64,000 nucleotides of DNA, from positions 248,001-312,000 of the forward strand of contig NZ_JAKCFC010000007.1 in the NCBI RefSeq assembly GCF_021916785.1, written 5' to 3'. A model generated the notes under the pieces. That model was not told the origin of the DNA and did no database searches. It saw only the letters and a list, made by a program, of their open reading frames with translations. A program made the position numbers and the translations under genes. Every line of letters begins with the position of its first letter. Within the stretch, counting starts at the first letter, position 1. This DNA is from Mycolicibacterium lacusdiani. Lineage in GTDB: Bacteria > Actinomycetota > Actinomycetes > Mycobacteriales > Mycobacteriaceae. Shown here one piece after another: positions 47,730 through 56,559 of this stretch.

Positions 47730-49187
47730 ATGAGTACGCCCGCACCGACGTTCGTCCTCGACGACCTGTTCGCGCGCGATCTGCCCGAGATGTCGGTCCC
47801 GTGGCAGGCGGCCGACGCGCCCGACGCGCGACTCGTGGTCCTCAACGAACCGCTGGCCGCCGACCTCGGTCTCGACCCCGGGTGGCTGCGCAGTCCCGAC
47901 GGCGTCGGCTTCCTCATCGGCACGTCCGTTCCCGACGGCGCGCGCCCTGTTGCGCAGGCCTACTCCGGGCACCAGTTCGGCGGACTCGTCCCGCGTCTGG
48001 GTGACGGCCGCGCACTCCTGCTCGGCGAGATCGTCACCGCCGACGGCCGCCGTCGCGACATCCATCTCAAGGGCTCGGGGGCGACGCCGTTCTCGCGCGG
48101 CGGGGACGGACTCGCGGCGGTGGGGCCGATGCTGCGCGAGTACGTGATCAGCGAGGCCATGCACGGGCTCGGCATCCCCACCACCCGCTCGCTGGCGGTC
48201 ACGGCGACCGGCCAGCGGGTGTTCCGCGAGACGCCGTTGCCGGGTGCGGTGCTGACCCGCGTTGCGAGCAGTCACCTGCGGGTCGGCAGCTTCGTCTACG
48301 CCGCGCTCACCCGCGACGCCGGACTGTTGCGCAGGCTCGCCGACCACGCCATCGCCCGTCACCACCCCGAGGCCGCGAACGCCGAACGGCCGTACCTGGC
48401 GCTGTTCGAGTCGGTGGCCGCCGTGCAGGCCGAGTTGATCGCGCGCTGGATGCTGGTCGGATTCGTGCACGGCGTGATGAACACCGACAACATGACGATC
48501 TCCGGCGAGACCATCGACTACGGCCCGTGCGCGTTCATGGATGCGTTCGACCCGGTGACGGTGTTCAGCTCGATCGACCACGCCGGGCGCTACGCCTACG
48601 GCAACCAACCCGCCATTGCGGCATGGAATCTCGCGCGGTTCGCCGAGACGCTGCTGTCGCTGATCGACGACGACCAGGACAGGGCCATCGAGCTGGCCAC
48701 CGAGGCGCTCGGCGGTTTCGGCCCGCGCTACGAGGCGGCGTGGACCGCGGGCATGCGGGCCAAGCTCGGCCTGTCTCACGTCGACGAGGCCGCGGCGGGC
48801 CCGCTGGTGACCGATCTGCTCGAGCTGCTCGCCGGCAGCCACGTCGACTACACGTCGTTCTTCCGGTCCCTCGGCGCGGCAGCGCGCGGTGACTCCGAGC
48901 CTGCGCGCGGGGTGTTCATCGACCTCGCCGGCTTCGACGCGTGGCTGGGCCGGTGGCGGGCACTGTCACCCGACGTCGACGCCATGGACCGGGTCAACCC
49001 GATCTACGTCCCTCGCAACCACCTGGTCGAGGAGGCGCTCACCGCTGCCACGAATGGTGACGTGGAACCGTTCACGCGGCTGGTCGACGTCGTCGCCTCG
49101 CCGTACGAGCAGCGCGAGGGTCTGCAGCGCTACGCCGAGCCCGCGCCGGAGGACTTCGGCGCCTACCGGACGTTCTGCGGCACCTGA
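47730..49187 (+). CDS. selO: Protein adenylyltransferase SelO (YdiU/UPF0061)
   Basis: 485 residues, pseudokinase-fold enzyme that transfers AMP to Ser, Thr or Tyr of proteins and protects against oxidative stress in other organisms. Signatures are YSGHQFGGLVPRLGDGRALLLGE, IHLKGSGATPFSRGGDG, LREYVISEAMHGLGIPTTRSL, the catalytic and Mg2+ region HGVMNTDNMTISGETIDYGPCAFMD, and NPIYVPRNHLVEEAL. The last residues are FCGT: Cys is third from the end, the place taken by selenocysteine in animal SelO, and can pair with the Cys in DYGPCAF as the redox disulfide. ATG start. It lies divergent to the START-like gene across a 184-base gap without other visible elements. Confidence 0.96.
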   Translation: MSTPAPTFVLDDLFARDLPEMSVPWQAADAPDARLVVLNEPLAADLGLDPGWLRSPDGVGFLIGTSVPDGARPVAQAYSGHQFGGLVPRLGDGRALLLGEIVTADGRRRDIHLKGSGATPFSRGGDGLAAVGPMLREYVISEAMHGLGIPTTRSLAVTATGQRVFRETPLPGAVLTRVASSHLRVGSFVYAALTRDAGLLRRLADHAIARHHPEAANAERPYLALFESVAAVQAELIARWMLVGFVHGVMNTDNMTISGETIDYGPCAFMDAFDPVTVFSSIDHAGRYAYGNQPAIAAWNLARFAETLLSLIDDDQDRAIELATEALGGFGPRYEAAWTAGMRAKLGLSHVDEAAAGPLVTDLLELLAGSHVDYTSFFRSLGAAARGDSEPARGVFIDLAGFDAWLGRWRALSPDVDAMDRVNPIYVPRNHLVEEALTAATNGDVEPFTRLVDVVASPYEQREGLQRYAEPAPEDFGAYRTFCGT

Positions 49188-49190
49188 CCC

Positions 49191-50405
49191 TCAGCCGTGC
49201 GCGGTGAGCATCACGTACTGGGCCGCCACCCGCTGGTGTGCGTCGGGTAGCTCCTTGCCCTGCACCTCGATGGCGTACCTGCCGGCGGGGGCCACGCAGT
49301 AGAACCCCGCGGGGAACTTCAGGCAGCGGCTGTCGGGCAGCCCGGGCACCGGGTCGGCGGCCTCGACGCCGTTGGTGGACACCTCGACGCCGAACGCGTC
49401 GGCGACGTTGGCCGCGGCCGACTCGTCCCTGGCCTGGTAGACGTTGGCGTCCGCCATCGCGACGGCGTCGACGCCGTTGTCGGTGAACAGCTCCTTCGAG
49501 CCCACCGGGTTGCTCTGGAAGTGCAGGGCGCCGCGCAGCGAGTACACCGCGTTCTTCGTCGTCGGCGTCTCGGGCCCACCGGGAACGGTGCGCGCGAGTA
49601 GCCCAGTCGGGTCGAGTGGGACGTCGGCCATGGCGTCGATCGCCCCTGGCGTGAACTCGTCGATCGCCGGGCGCTGCTTGTCGATGGCCGAGGCGACGGC
49701 CTTCGCCGCGGCCTCCACGCCGTCGACCGACTGGGCCACCTGCATCAGCACGTACGTGCCGTGCGGGGTGAACGACCGGACGGCGGCCCACGTCTTGCCA
49801 GAGCCGTGCGGGGTGAAGGGGTAGGTGGAGGCGAGCGCATCGGGATGGTCGGGGATCTCCGTGGGCGTCGGGGCCTTGCCCTGGATCTGCTGCTGCGCTC
49901 CCGCGCCGTTCATGTCGGCGCTGGCCGCCTTCGCCGCCTCGGCGTCGGGGAAGCGCAGGACGGCGTTGACGAGCACCAGTTTCTCCGGTGCCTGCCGCGC
50001 GGAGGCGAACCCGTTGACCATGCCGCGCTGGTCGGCTGCGGCGGCGATCTGCGGCGGCCCGAGCTGTTCGAGGGCCTTGCCGCTGTTCAGCAGGAAGGTG
50101 CCCCCGAGGTACGGCGCGATGGCGGCCTCGTCGACGTCCCATGGACCGACGACGTAGTCGGCCATGTGCTGGGCGTCGACGACCACGCCGGTCGCCGGTA
50201 GACCCGCGTTGCCCAGGGGCGGACGCGGCGCCGTCGGGTACCTCCCGGCGTCCAATCGATCCGGGCTGACGACCGAGGGTTTCGGCGATGCGCCAGTGCT
50301 CTCGGCGCCGGAACTGCCGTCGGCGTTTTGCGAGCCACCACCACACCCGGCCAGCAGCAGCGCACAGGCCACCAGGGCCCCGAATCTCAGTCTCTGGCTA
50401 GACAC
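49191..50405 (-). CDS. Mycobacterial lipoprotein (DUF7373-like)
   Basis: 404 residues. Signal peptide with lipobox (ALVACALLLAGC, Cys about 21), followed by a Gly/Ser-rich linker and two similar alpha/beta halves: the N-terminal half has YVVGPWDVDEAAIAPYLGG and VLVNAVLRFPDAEAAKAAS, the C-terminal half has KNAVYSLRGALHFQSNP, VDAVAMADANVYQARDESAAANVADAF and CLKFPAGFYCVAPAGRYAIEVQG. This is the family of about 400-residue mycobacterial lipoproteins that occur in several copies per genome (DUF7373). It is attached to the outer face of the membrane; function unknown. It is convergent with selO (3-base gap). Confidence 0.82.
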   Translation of the reverse strand: MSSQRLRFGALVACALLLAGCGGGSQNADGSSGAESTGASPKPSVVSPDRLDAGRYPTAPRPPLGNAGLPATGVVVDAQHMADYVVGPWDVDEAAIAPYLGGTFLLNSGKALEQLGPPQIAAAADQRGMVNGFASARQAPEKLVLVNAVLRFPDAEAAKAASADMNGAGAQQQIQGKAPTPTEIPDHPDALASTYPFTPHGSGKTWAAVRSFTPHGTYVLMQVAQSVDGVEAAAKAVASAIDKQRPAIDEFTPGAIDAMADVPLDPTGLLARTVPGGPETPTTKNAVYSLRGALHFQSNPVGSKELFTDNGVDAVAMADANVYQARDESAAANVADAFGVEVSTNGVEAADPVPGLPDSRCLKFPAGFYCVAPAGRYAIEVQGKELPDAHQRVAAQYVMLTAHG

Positions 50406-50450
50406 GGTGCCAATCTAGCGTTCGGAGAGCGTCTTTCGCGTTGTTTCGTG

Positions 50451-51722
50451 TCAGGCGCGTGACGCGCTGCCGCGCAGCCATTGGTCCCAGGGCACGCTCC
50501 AGTCGCCGTTCTGCCACTGTTCGAGCGGTTTGCCACCGGTGTTGCGGATTTCGACGACGTCACCGGGCTGGGACAGTTCGTAGAACCACTTGGCGTTGTC
50601 CATGCTCAAGTTCAGGCATCCGGCCGAGACGTTGCGGTTGCCCTGTGCCCACACCGTGGCCTCGCGCTCGTGCAGGTAGATCCCGTCGGGGCTGATGCGC
50701 GTGGCGTACGGGACGCTGATCCGGTAGCCGGCCGACGACGAGACGGGCAGACCGTAGGTCGAGGAGTCCATCAGCACCGGATTGGCCTTGTCCATCACGG
50801 TGTAGACGCCCGGCTGGGTCCAGAAGTGGATGCTCTTCCCGCCGACGTTCGTGGTGCCGCCGCGGCCCATCGACGTGGGCATCGTCCGCGCCAGCTTGCC
50901 GTCGATGAACACACTGACCTGCTTGGTGACGTCGTCGGCGATCGACACGTGGGAGCGGCCGATCCGGAACGACACCTGCCGGTCCTCCTGCCCGTACACG
51001 CCGTCGCCGAGGTCGACGCCGTAGACGTTGGCCTTGACCGTCACCTGGGTGCCCGACGGGAAGTACTCGCGCGGCCTCCAGTGCGCCTTGCTGTCGCTGA
51101 TCCAGGTCCACGCGCCCTCCACGGGAGGCGACGTCTCGACGACGAGCCTGCGCTGAGCTGCTGCGCGGTCGCCAACCGAGGCGTCGAACTGGGCCACCAC
51201 GACGGTGCCGACGCCGTAGGTGCCGCCGTTGGAGAGCCGGGTTCCGGCCGTGGTGTTCAGCGAGACGTCGAGCAGCAGGTCCGGGTCGACGGTCGAGAAG
51301 TCCGACTTCTGCGTCGTCGTGGTGCCGTCGGTTCCCCTCGCGGTGACCGCCAGGGTGTAGTCGCGGCCGTAGCCGAGTGGTTCGGTCGGCCGCCACGTGC
51401 GCCGGTCCTGCGAGAGGGAGCCCTGCACGGTGCGGCCCGCAGCGTTGGTCATGCGCACTTCCGTCAGCGTCCCCGAGGAGGCCCTTACGCCGACGCCGTC
51501 ACCGGGGGCGACGTCCTCTGCACCGGATGCGGGTGTGATCTCGACGGCGGCCGGTTCGCGCGCCGGCAGCAACACCCCGTTCTTTGCCGCCGCGACGTTC
51601 GACGCGGCGGTATCCGAGGGGACCGCCGCCGTCGACGATCCGCTCTGCGACGCCATCACCAGGGTGGCGATGACGCCGACGACCATCAGCATCAGCAACC
51701 GATGTCGGGGGTGCGCAGTCAA
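50451..51722 (-). CDS. L,D-transpeptidase with Ig-like domains (LdtMt5-like)
   Basis: 423 residues. An N-terminal signal/anchor segment (LLMLMVVGVIATLVMAS) precedes two bacterial Ig-like domains (about 60-150 and 155-250, KNGVLLPAREPAAVEITPASGAEDVAPGD onward) and a YkuD catalytic domain from about 260 (KQVSVFIDGKLARTMPTSMG). Ldt enzymes make 3-3 peptidoglycan cross-links. The catalytic motif reads NVSAGCLNLS: the Cys is kept but the usual SHGC His is Ala, while an upstream His is in IYLHEREATVW. The start is a TTG at 51722 with GGAG 8 bases before; the first ATG is ten codons later. Close in build to LdtMt5 (Rv0483). Confidence 0.9.
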   Translation of the reverse strand: MTAHPRHRLLMLMVVGVIATLVMASQSGSSTAAVPSDTAASNVAAAKNGVLLPAREPAAVEITPASGAEDVAPGDGVGVRASSGTLTEVRMTNAAGRTVQGSLSQDRRTWRPTEPLGYGRDYTLAVTARGTDGTTTTQKSDFSTVDPDLLLDVSLNTTAGTRLSNGGTYGVGTVVVAQFDASVGDRAAAQRRLVVETSPPVEGAWTWISDSKAHWRPREYFPSGTQVTVKANVYGVDLGDGVYGQEDRQVSFRIGRSHVSIADDVTKQVSVFIDGKLARTMPTSMGRGGTTNVGGKSIHFWTQPGVYTVMDKANPVLMDSSTYGLPVSSSAGYRISVPYATRISPDGIYLHEREATVWAQGNRNVSAGCLNLSMDNAKWFYELSQPGDVVEIRNTGGKPLEQWQNGDWSVPWDQWLRGSASRA

Positions 51723-51837
51723 CTCAAATCTCCGAAGGTCGGTAGGTAGGACGAGCGTACCGGCATCACGGCGTCCCCGCAGACACGCTGGACCCGGCGA
51801 CGCCGAATCGTGATGCAGCGAACGGAGATTGGGCCGT

Positions 51838-52455
51838 TCAGCGCAACGGAAGCACCGAGGCCCCGCGCTGGCGCAGCATGTCGGTCAGCAGCTCGCTCTC
51901 GGCGGACTGGGTGGCCGACATCCGTCGGGCCAGGTCGCGCACGTAGCCCGTCTCGGCGTGTTCGGCGCCCACGGCGAGCATCTCGGCGCCACCCTGGTGG
52001 TGGCGCAGCATCAGCTGCAGGAACAGCACGTCGCGGTCGGCTGGCGTGGCGGCGCGCAGACGGGCGAGTTCCGTTGCGTCGGCCATCCCCGGCATCGTGG
52101 CCACCGGCCCGTGCGCAGCCCCGTGCGAGCCGTGCCCACCGCCCATCCACGCCATGTGTCCGCCGGTCGGCAGCAGCGGCTCGTCCCACGCCGTCAGCCA
52201 GCCCTGCATGCGGCCGATCTGGTTCTGCTGCGTGGTGAGGATGTCGAACGCGAGGTTCTTCACGGCGGGGTCGGCGCCGCCGGTCAACTCGGTGGCCGCC
52301 ATGTCGACGGCTTGGTCGTGGTGGACCGACATGTCCTGCAGGAATCCGACGTCGATCAGGCCTGCGGCGGGCGGGTCGGCGTCACCGCGCAGCAGGAAGC
52401 CGAAGCCGACGCCCACGGCGACCAGCAGCACGGCCCCGAGCGGGAGCCACCTCAC
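51838..52455 (-). CDS. DUF305 protein (CopM-like, membrane-anchored)
   Basis: 205 residues. An N-terminal helix (WLPLGAVLLVAVGVGFGFLL) anchors two DUF305 halves, each with the ferritin-like His/Met motif: DVGFLQDMSVHHDQAVDMA and FLQLMLRHHQGGAEMLAVG. Between them is a Met/His/Gly-rich stretch (GGHMAWMGGGHGSHGAAHG). DUF305 proteins such as cyanobacterial CopM bind copper in the periplasm. No copper-sensor box was seen upstream. GTG or ATG start at 52455, 3 bases after the DUF3105 stop, so the two are likely co-transcribed. Confidence 0.9.
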   Translation of the reverse strand: MRWLPLGAVLLVAVGVGFGFLLRGDADPPAAGLIDVGFLQDMSVHHDQAVDMAATELTGGADPAVKNLAFDILTTQQNQIGRMQGWLTAWDEPLLPTGGHMAWMGGGHGSHGAAHGPVATMPGMADATELARLRAATPADRDVLFLQLMLRHHQGGAEMLAVGAEHAETGYVRDLARRMSATQSAESELLTDMLRQRGASVLPLR

Positions 52456-52458
52456 CTG

Positions 52459-53142
52459 CTATTCCGTGACCGGCGCGGCGTCCGGTCCCGGCGGGTTGGG
52501 GTCGAACGGCGGCGGGTTGTTCACGTCGAAGGACGGCGATGCGCAGCTGGCCCCGGGCTCCGGGTAGGCGCTCTCGTTGAGCCGCAGCGCCTCGATGAAC
52601 TCGACGAGTCGCGGGTCGCTCGGATCGTCGAGCTTGAGCTGATGTCCCCAGGACTGGATCGAGATGGGGGTGTCGAGGCCCGGGTAGGGCGACATCAGCG
52701 TGTACGGCTGGCCCTCGACCATCGCCGAGAGCACGTCGATCTGGTCGGCGGTCGCTACGTCGGGGTTGTACGTGATCCACACCGCGCCGTGCTCGAGCGA
52801 GTGCACGGCGTTCTCGGATCGGATGGCGGTCGGGTAGACGACCCCGGTGCACGTCGCCCAGATCTGGTCGTGCGTGCCGCCGAACGGCGGCGACTGGTCG
52901 TAGGCGACCCGCTTGGGCGCCTCGACGTGATCGCCCGCGGGGTACTCGATCTCGACGACGCCCGGGATGTCGCCGGCTGGATCGGAACTGGCGTCGGAGG
53001 CGGCCTGCTGGTCGTCGCCCGAGGACCGCGAACCCAGCGTCACCCACAGCACCGCGCCGATGACCGCGACGACCACCACCGCGATGATCGTGCCCCAGGG
53101 CATGCCTGCGAACATCCGCGACGTGGGTCGGTCCTCTGCCAT
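52459..53142 (-). CDS. DUF3105 membrane-anchored protein
   Basis: 227 residues. A helix near 15-37 (WGTIIAVVVVAVIGAVLWVTLG) leads to an extracellular domain with DQSPPFGGTHDQIWATCTGVVYPTAIRSENAVHSLEHGAVWITYNP, the DUF3105 signature: conserved PPxSGxH and SLEHGxVWI histidines probably bind a metal. Two cysteines (TCTG and ASCAS) may form a disulfide. DUF3105 next to DUF305 is a recurrent actinobacterial pair. The ATG at 53142 follows CGATACAGTGGGCGC; spacing to the DUF305 gene is 3 bases. Role unknown, probably metal-related. Confidence 0.88.
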   Translation of the reverse strand: MAEDRPTSRMFAGMPWGTIIAVVVVAVIGAVLWVTLGSRSSGDDQQAASDASSDPAGDIPGVVEIEYPAGDHVEAPKRVAYDQSPPFGGTHDQIWATCTGVVYPTAIRSENAVHSLEHGAVWITYNPDVATADQIDVLSAMVEGQPYTLMSPYPGLDTPISIQSWGHQLKLDDPSDPRLVEFIEALRLNESAYPEPGASCASPSFDVNNPPPFDPNPPGPDAAPVTE

Positions 53143-53164
53143 GCGCCCACTGTATCGAGCGGAT

Positions 53165-53689
53165 TTACCAGAGGGTTCCGGTCGCAGGCGAGATCAGGAA
53201 GCCGTGCGCGTCGTTCGCCGTCTCGCAGTGCACGGTGGGGCCTGCCTTCACCGCGCACCGCGTCGCACCGTTGGTGAGGCGGTGTCCCTCGGGGAGAACC
53301 GCCACGTCGCGGGTGAAGCTGGGCGACGCGGCGCGGACGTAGGACGCAGGCTGGTTGCCCTCGATCGCGGTCTGGTTGGTGCCGGGCGGCGCGTCGCGGG
53401 GCACGATGTCGCAGCCGACGATGCGGCCGATCGGCCCGATCCCGCAGCCCTGTCCCGCGCTGACCCTGAAGAACACCCAGCCCGGGTCGCTCTCGACGGT
53501 GTGGGGGCCTTCGCCCAGCGGGTACTTGTCGACGCCGTTATCGCGGCCCGGCGTCGCCTCGGCGCTGGCGGTCCCGGACTCCGACGACGGCTCCGATGAC
53601 TCCGCGTCGTTCGGGCCACCGCACCCGCTCAGCGTCAGCGCGACCGCCAGTGCCGTCAGTAACAGCCCCGGGTGAAGGAGCCGTCGCAT
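53165..53689 (-). CDS. Mycobacterial lipoprotein, unknown function
   Basis: 174 residues. Lipobox LALTLSGC near residue 23, an acidic Ser-rich linker (ESSEPSSESGTASAEATPG), then a small domain with three Cys pairs (QGCGIGPIGRIVGCDIV, ATRCAVKAGPTVHCETA). The pattern GCGIG....GCDI and TRCAV....HCE suggests two disulfides outside the cell. I do not recognise a named family. It starts directly after the stop of the alcohol dehydrogenase gene (no gap), so it is likely in that operon, and the DUF3105 gene follows 22 bases later. Confidence 0.7.
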   Translation of the reverse strand: MRRLLHPGLLLTALAVALTLSGCGGPNDAESSEPSSESGTASAEATPGRDNGVDKYPLGEGPHTVESDPGWVFFRVSAGQGCGIGPIGRIVGCDIVPRDAPPGTNQTAIEGNQPASYVRAASPSFTRDVAVLPEGHRLTNGATRCAVKAGPTVHCETANDAHGFLISPATGTLW

Positions 53690-54883
53690 CTAGCCGATGC
53701 CGATCGGCGTGACGTCACCCGTCTGGTCGCGCGGGTCGATCAGGATCTTGGCGTGCGTCTCCGGGTCGCCGAGCGCGTCGAAGGCGGCGGCCACCCCGGC
53801 CAGACCGACCGTTCCGGTGACCAGCGGGGTCGCGTCGACCTTGCCGTCGGCGAGCATGTGCAGCGTGTCGCGGAACTCGAGCGGCGTGTAGCCGAAGACG
53901 AACCGCATGTCGATCTCCTTGCCACTGGCCATCGCGGGCCGCAGCTGGTCGGCGCCCATGCAGACGCCCACCACCACGACGAGCGAGGCGAGCGGCGCGG
54001 CGGCGATGACGCCGTCGAGCATGCCTGGTACGCCGACGCATTCGAAGATCACCGGGCGGCTCGGCCCGGCCGCGCCGAACCTGTCCGCCACGCGGTACAG
54101 GTGCGACCAGCCCGGCACCTTGCGCAGCTTCTCCATCGACCCCACGCCCAGTTCGTAGAGCGCGGGCGCCGACGTCAGCACGCCGCGCTTGCCGTCGAGC
54201 GCGGCGTAGGGCGACTCCGACGCCGGGTCGACGACGACGTGCGCGCCACATCTCGCGGCCAGCGCCCGGCGGCCTGCCGAGAAGTCGCTGGCGACGATCG
54301 TGCCGACGCCCATCGCCGCGAGGTGGGCGATCACGGCGAGGCCGACCGGACCGCAACCGATCACGACGGCCACGTCGCGCTTGCCGATGTCGCTGCGCCG
54401 CACTGCGTGCAGGGCCACGGCCATTGGCTCGGTGAGGGCCGCGACGTCCGGCGACAGCCCGTTGGGCACGACGAACGACATGGCGGCCTCGGCGAGCACC
54501 TGTTCGGCGTAGGCGCCGGGCGCCTTCGGCGACAGCCCGGTGAGGTGGACGCCGCCGGCGGCACGCACCAAGGGGAAGGAGACGACCAACTTCCCCGGTG
54601 CGAACTCCTTGGCCGCGCCGCGTCCGCGCTCGGCCACCTCGCCGCAGAACTCGTGGCCCATCACCACCGGCGTGTCCCCACGCATGAAGTCCTCGTACCG
54701 GACGGCGCTCATGACGTCGGTCAGTTCGTCGGCGTGGTCCTTGGCGTGCAGGTCGGAGCCGCAGATGCCGCACCGGCGCACGTCGAGCAGTAGTTGGCCT
54801 GGCGCCGGGCGGGGTGCCGCGACGTCGACGACGGACAGTTCCCCGTGCACACAGCTGACGGCCTTCACGTCGTCAGTATCCAT
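53690..54883 (-). CDS. Zinc-dependent alcohol dehydrogenase (MDR family)
   Basis: 397 residues. Medium-chain dehydrogenase: catalytic zinc ligands in RRCGICGSDLHA and MGHEFCGEVAERG, and the NAD(P) site VAVVIGCGPVGLAVIAHL. The structural-zinc Cys cluster of classical enzymes is missing (the region reads GVHLTGLSPKAPGAY), as in threonine- or sorbitol-dehydrogenase-like relatives. LTEPMAVALHAVRRSDI is typical. ATG 54883 or GTG 54868 are both possible starts. Substrate unknown. The lipoprotein gene follows immediately. Confidence 0.91.
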   Translation of the reverse strand: MDTDDVKAVSCVHGELSVVDVAAPRPAPGQLLLDVRRCGICGSDLHAKDHADELTDVMSAVRYEDFMRGDTPVVMGHEFCGEVAERGRGAAKEFAPGKLVVSFPLVRAAGGVHLTGLSPKAPGAYAEQVLAEAAMSFVVPNGLSPDVAALTEPMAVALHAVRRSDIGKRDVAVVIGCGPVGLAVIAHLAAMGVGTIVASDFSAGRRALAARCGAHVVVDPASESPYAALDGKRGVLTSAPALYELGVGSMEKLRKVPGWSHLYRVADRFGAAGPSRPVIFECVGVPGMLDGVIAAAPLASLVVVVGVCMGADQLRPAMASGKEIDMRFVFGYTPLEFRDTLHMLADGKVDATPLVTGTVGLAGVAAAFDALGDPETHAKILIDPRDQTGDVTPIGIG

Positions 54884-54902
54884 GCAGCGACGTCCGCGCG
54901 GT

Positions 54903-55538
54903 TCAGGTCTGGGCGGCTCGGGGCTCCGTACGCGGCAGCGCCCGCACCGCGGTGCGGATCGCGAAGTAGATCAGCGTCGAGGTCACCAGGAACACGGGCC
55001 ACCCCATGGCGATGCGCGCGACGGCGAGCAGCCCCGCCTGGTCGGTGTCGTAGAGGTAGTACTGCACCGAGAAGCGCGTCCACGAGACGACGGCCATGAC
55101 CACCGTCGCGATGTCGAAGGCGGTCCGCACCCGGGGCAGCCGCCGCCACGAGTCGTCGCGACCGGTGAGCCACGCCCACCCGACGCCGACGAGCGGTCTG
55201 CGGATGACGACCGACGCGGTGAACAGGATGGCCAGCGCGAGGTACATCCAGATGCCCGGCAGGTAGAAGTCCTTCGCCCGGCCGGTGAGGAGGGCGAACG
55301 CCCCGCACACCACCACGCCGACGAAGCCGAACAGCGCGGGCCGCAGCGTCTCCTTGCGGAACAGCTGCCAGGCGAACACCAGCCCCGCCACGCCGAGCGC
55401 CGCGGCGATCGCGTGCGGCAGTCCCAGTGCGGTGTTGGTGGCGGCGAACGTCGTGACCGGCAGCGCGGTGTAGAGCAGCCCGCGGATCCCGCCGCCGCGG
55501 GCCAGCAGCGCGTCGACCGGCGCCCGTCCTTCGCTCAC
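54903..55538 (-). CDS. DUF3159 membrane protein
   Basis: 211 residues with five or six predicted helices: GIRGLLYTALPVTTFAATNTALGLPHAIAAALGVAGLVFAW, PALFGFVGVVVCGAFALLTG, FYLPGIWMYLALAILFTASVV and AFDIATVVMAVVSWTRFSVQYYLYD. The motif RGLLYTALPVxTF with GRAKDFYLPGIW is the DUF3159 hallmark; the family is restricted to actinobacteria and its role is unknown. ATG start, 20 bases upstream of the alcohol dehydrogenase and overlapping the DUF1697 gene by 4 bases. Confidence 0.87.
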   Translation of the reverse strand: MSEGRAPVDALLARGGGIRGLLYTALPVTTFAATNTALGLPHAIAAALGVAGLVFAWQLFRKETLRPALFGFVGVVVCGAFALLTGRAKDFYLPGIWMYLALAILFTASVVIRRPLVGVGWAWLTGRDDSWRRLPRVRTAFDIATVVMAVVSWTRFSVQYYLYDTDQAGLLAVARIAMGWPVFLVTSTLIYFAIRTAVRALPRTEPRAAQT

Positions 55539-56116
55539 CCAGCCGAGCGTACCGGCGGGACGGGTCCGCCCATCCCGTCGAGCAGGGCCAGGACCTTGGT
55601 GGTGGTGGCCCAGTTCCGGATGGTCATCAGCCGGTACTCGCGGGCCGCGAGGATCTTGTTCATCAACGTCTTCGTGCGCTGCGCCTCCAGCCGGGAGAAG
55701 TACACGACGTCGGGTCCCGGCCAGGCGTGGTCGACGCCGTCGCGCAGCCGCACGATCTCCATGGTCTGCTCCGCGGTCAGCGGTTGCTTGAGGAAGACGC
55801 AGTCCCGCAGGTGGGTGTCCGCCTGGGCCAGGAACTCGGGCGGAGCCTGCTCGACGACCGTGCGGAGCTGGCGGTGGGATCGCACCACGACGACGGGTGG
55901 GGTCTGGAGGCGGTCGTCGAGAAGGCGTTCGATGCGATGCTCGAGCGTCCGCTGTGGCGCGGTCGTCTCGAACACGACGTTGCCGGACTGAATGTAGGTG
56001 CCGACCCGCTCGAAGCCGTCGTCGGTGAACGCCGTTCGCAGCTCTGACATCGAGAGCTTGTTGCGTCCGCCCACGTTGATGCCGCGCAACAGCGCCGCGT
56101 ATCGCTTCGGCCCCAC
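55535..56116 (-). CDS. DUF1697 family protein
   Basis: 193 residues. The family opening YAALLRGINVGGRNKLSMSELR, the middle YIQSGNVVFETTAPQRTLEHRIERLL, and the end LMTIRNWATTTKVLALLD are diagnostic of DUF1697, soluble alpha/beta proteins of unknown activity. I chose the GTG at 56116, four codons before KRYAALL; a GTG at 56152 is in frame and would add twelve residues of no family similarity. It overlaps the DUF3159 gene (4 bases) and is divergent from the DUF2237 gene. Confidence 0.88.
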   Translation of the reverse strand: MGPKRYAALLRGINVGGRNKLSMSELRTAFTDDGFERVGTYIQSGNVVFETTAPQRTLEHRIERLLDDRLQTPPVVVVRSHRQLRTVVEQAPPEFLAQADTHLRDCVFLKQPLTAEQTMEIVRLRDGVDHAWPGPDVVYFSRLEAQRTKTLMNKILAAREYRLMTIRNWATTTKVLALLDGMGGPVPPVRSAG

Positions 56117-56172
56117 CAACCGGACGCTACCTGAGGCACCGGTACGCGACACGTGCCGTGATACTGAGTGAC

Positions 56173-56559
56173 ATGGCGGATCGCAACGTGCTGGGTGGCC
56201 CTCTGGAACCCTGCGGCACGGAGCCGATGACCGGCTTCTACCGCGACGGGTGCTGCAGCACCGGGCCGCAGGACGTCGGCCTGCACACCATCTGCGGGGT
56301 GGTGACGACGGAGTTCCTGTCCCACCAGCGCTCGATCGGCAACGACCTCGCCACGCCGATGCCGCAGTACTCGTTTCCCGGCCTCGTGCCGGGCGACCGT
56401 TGGTGCGTGACCGCGGTGAACTGGTTGCGCGCCCAGCTCGACGGTCACGCGTGTCCGGTGGTGCTGGCCTCCACCCACGAGCGGACCCTCGAGGTGGTCC
56501 CGCTTGAGGTGCTCCGTCAGCACGCGGTCGACGTGCCCGACGACGCGGCGGGCTTGTAG
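56173..56559 (+). CDS. DUF2237 family protein
   Basis: 128 residues. The DUF2237 signature NVLGGPLEPCGTEPMTGFYRDGCCSTGPQDVGLHTICGVVTTEFL has several conserved cysteines (C15, C27, C28, C41) and the end PGDRWCVTAVNWLRAQ. Proteins of this group are small, soluble and of unknown function; the Cys and His residues could hold a metal. The stop TAG overlaps the GTG start of the COG0523 GTPase gene (TAGTG), so the two are translationally coupled. This pairing suggests that DUF2237 proteins are clients or partners of the metallochaperone. No Zur-like box is visible upstream. Confidence 0.87.
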   Translation: MADRNVLGGPLEPCGTEPMTGFYRDGCCSTGPQDVGLHTICGVVTTEFLSHQRSIGNDLATPMPQYSFPGLVPGDRWCVTAVNWLRAQLDGHACPVVLASTHERTLEVVPLEVLRQHAVDVPDDAAGL

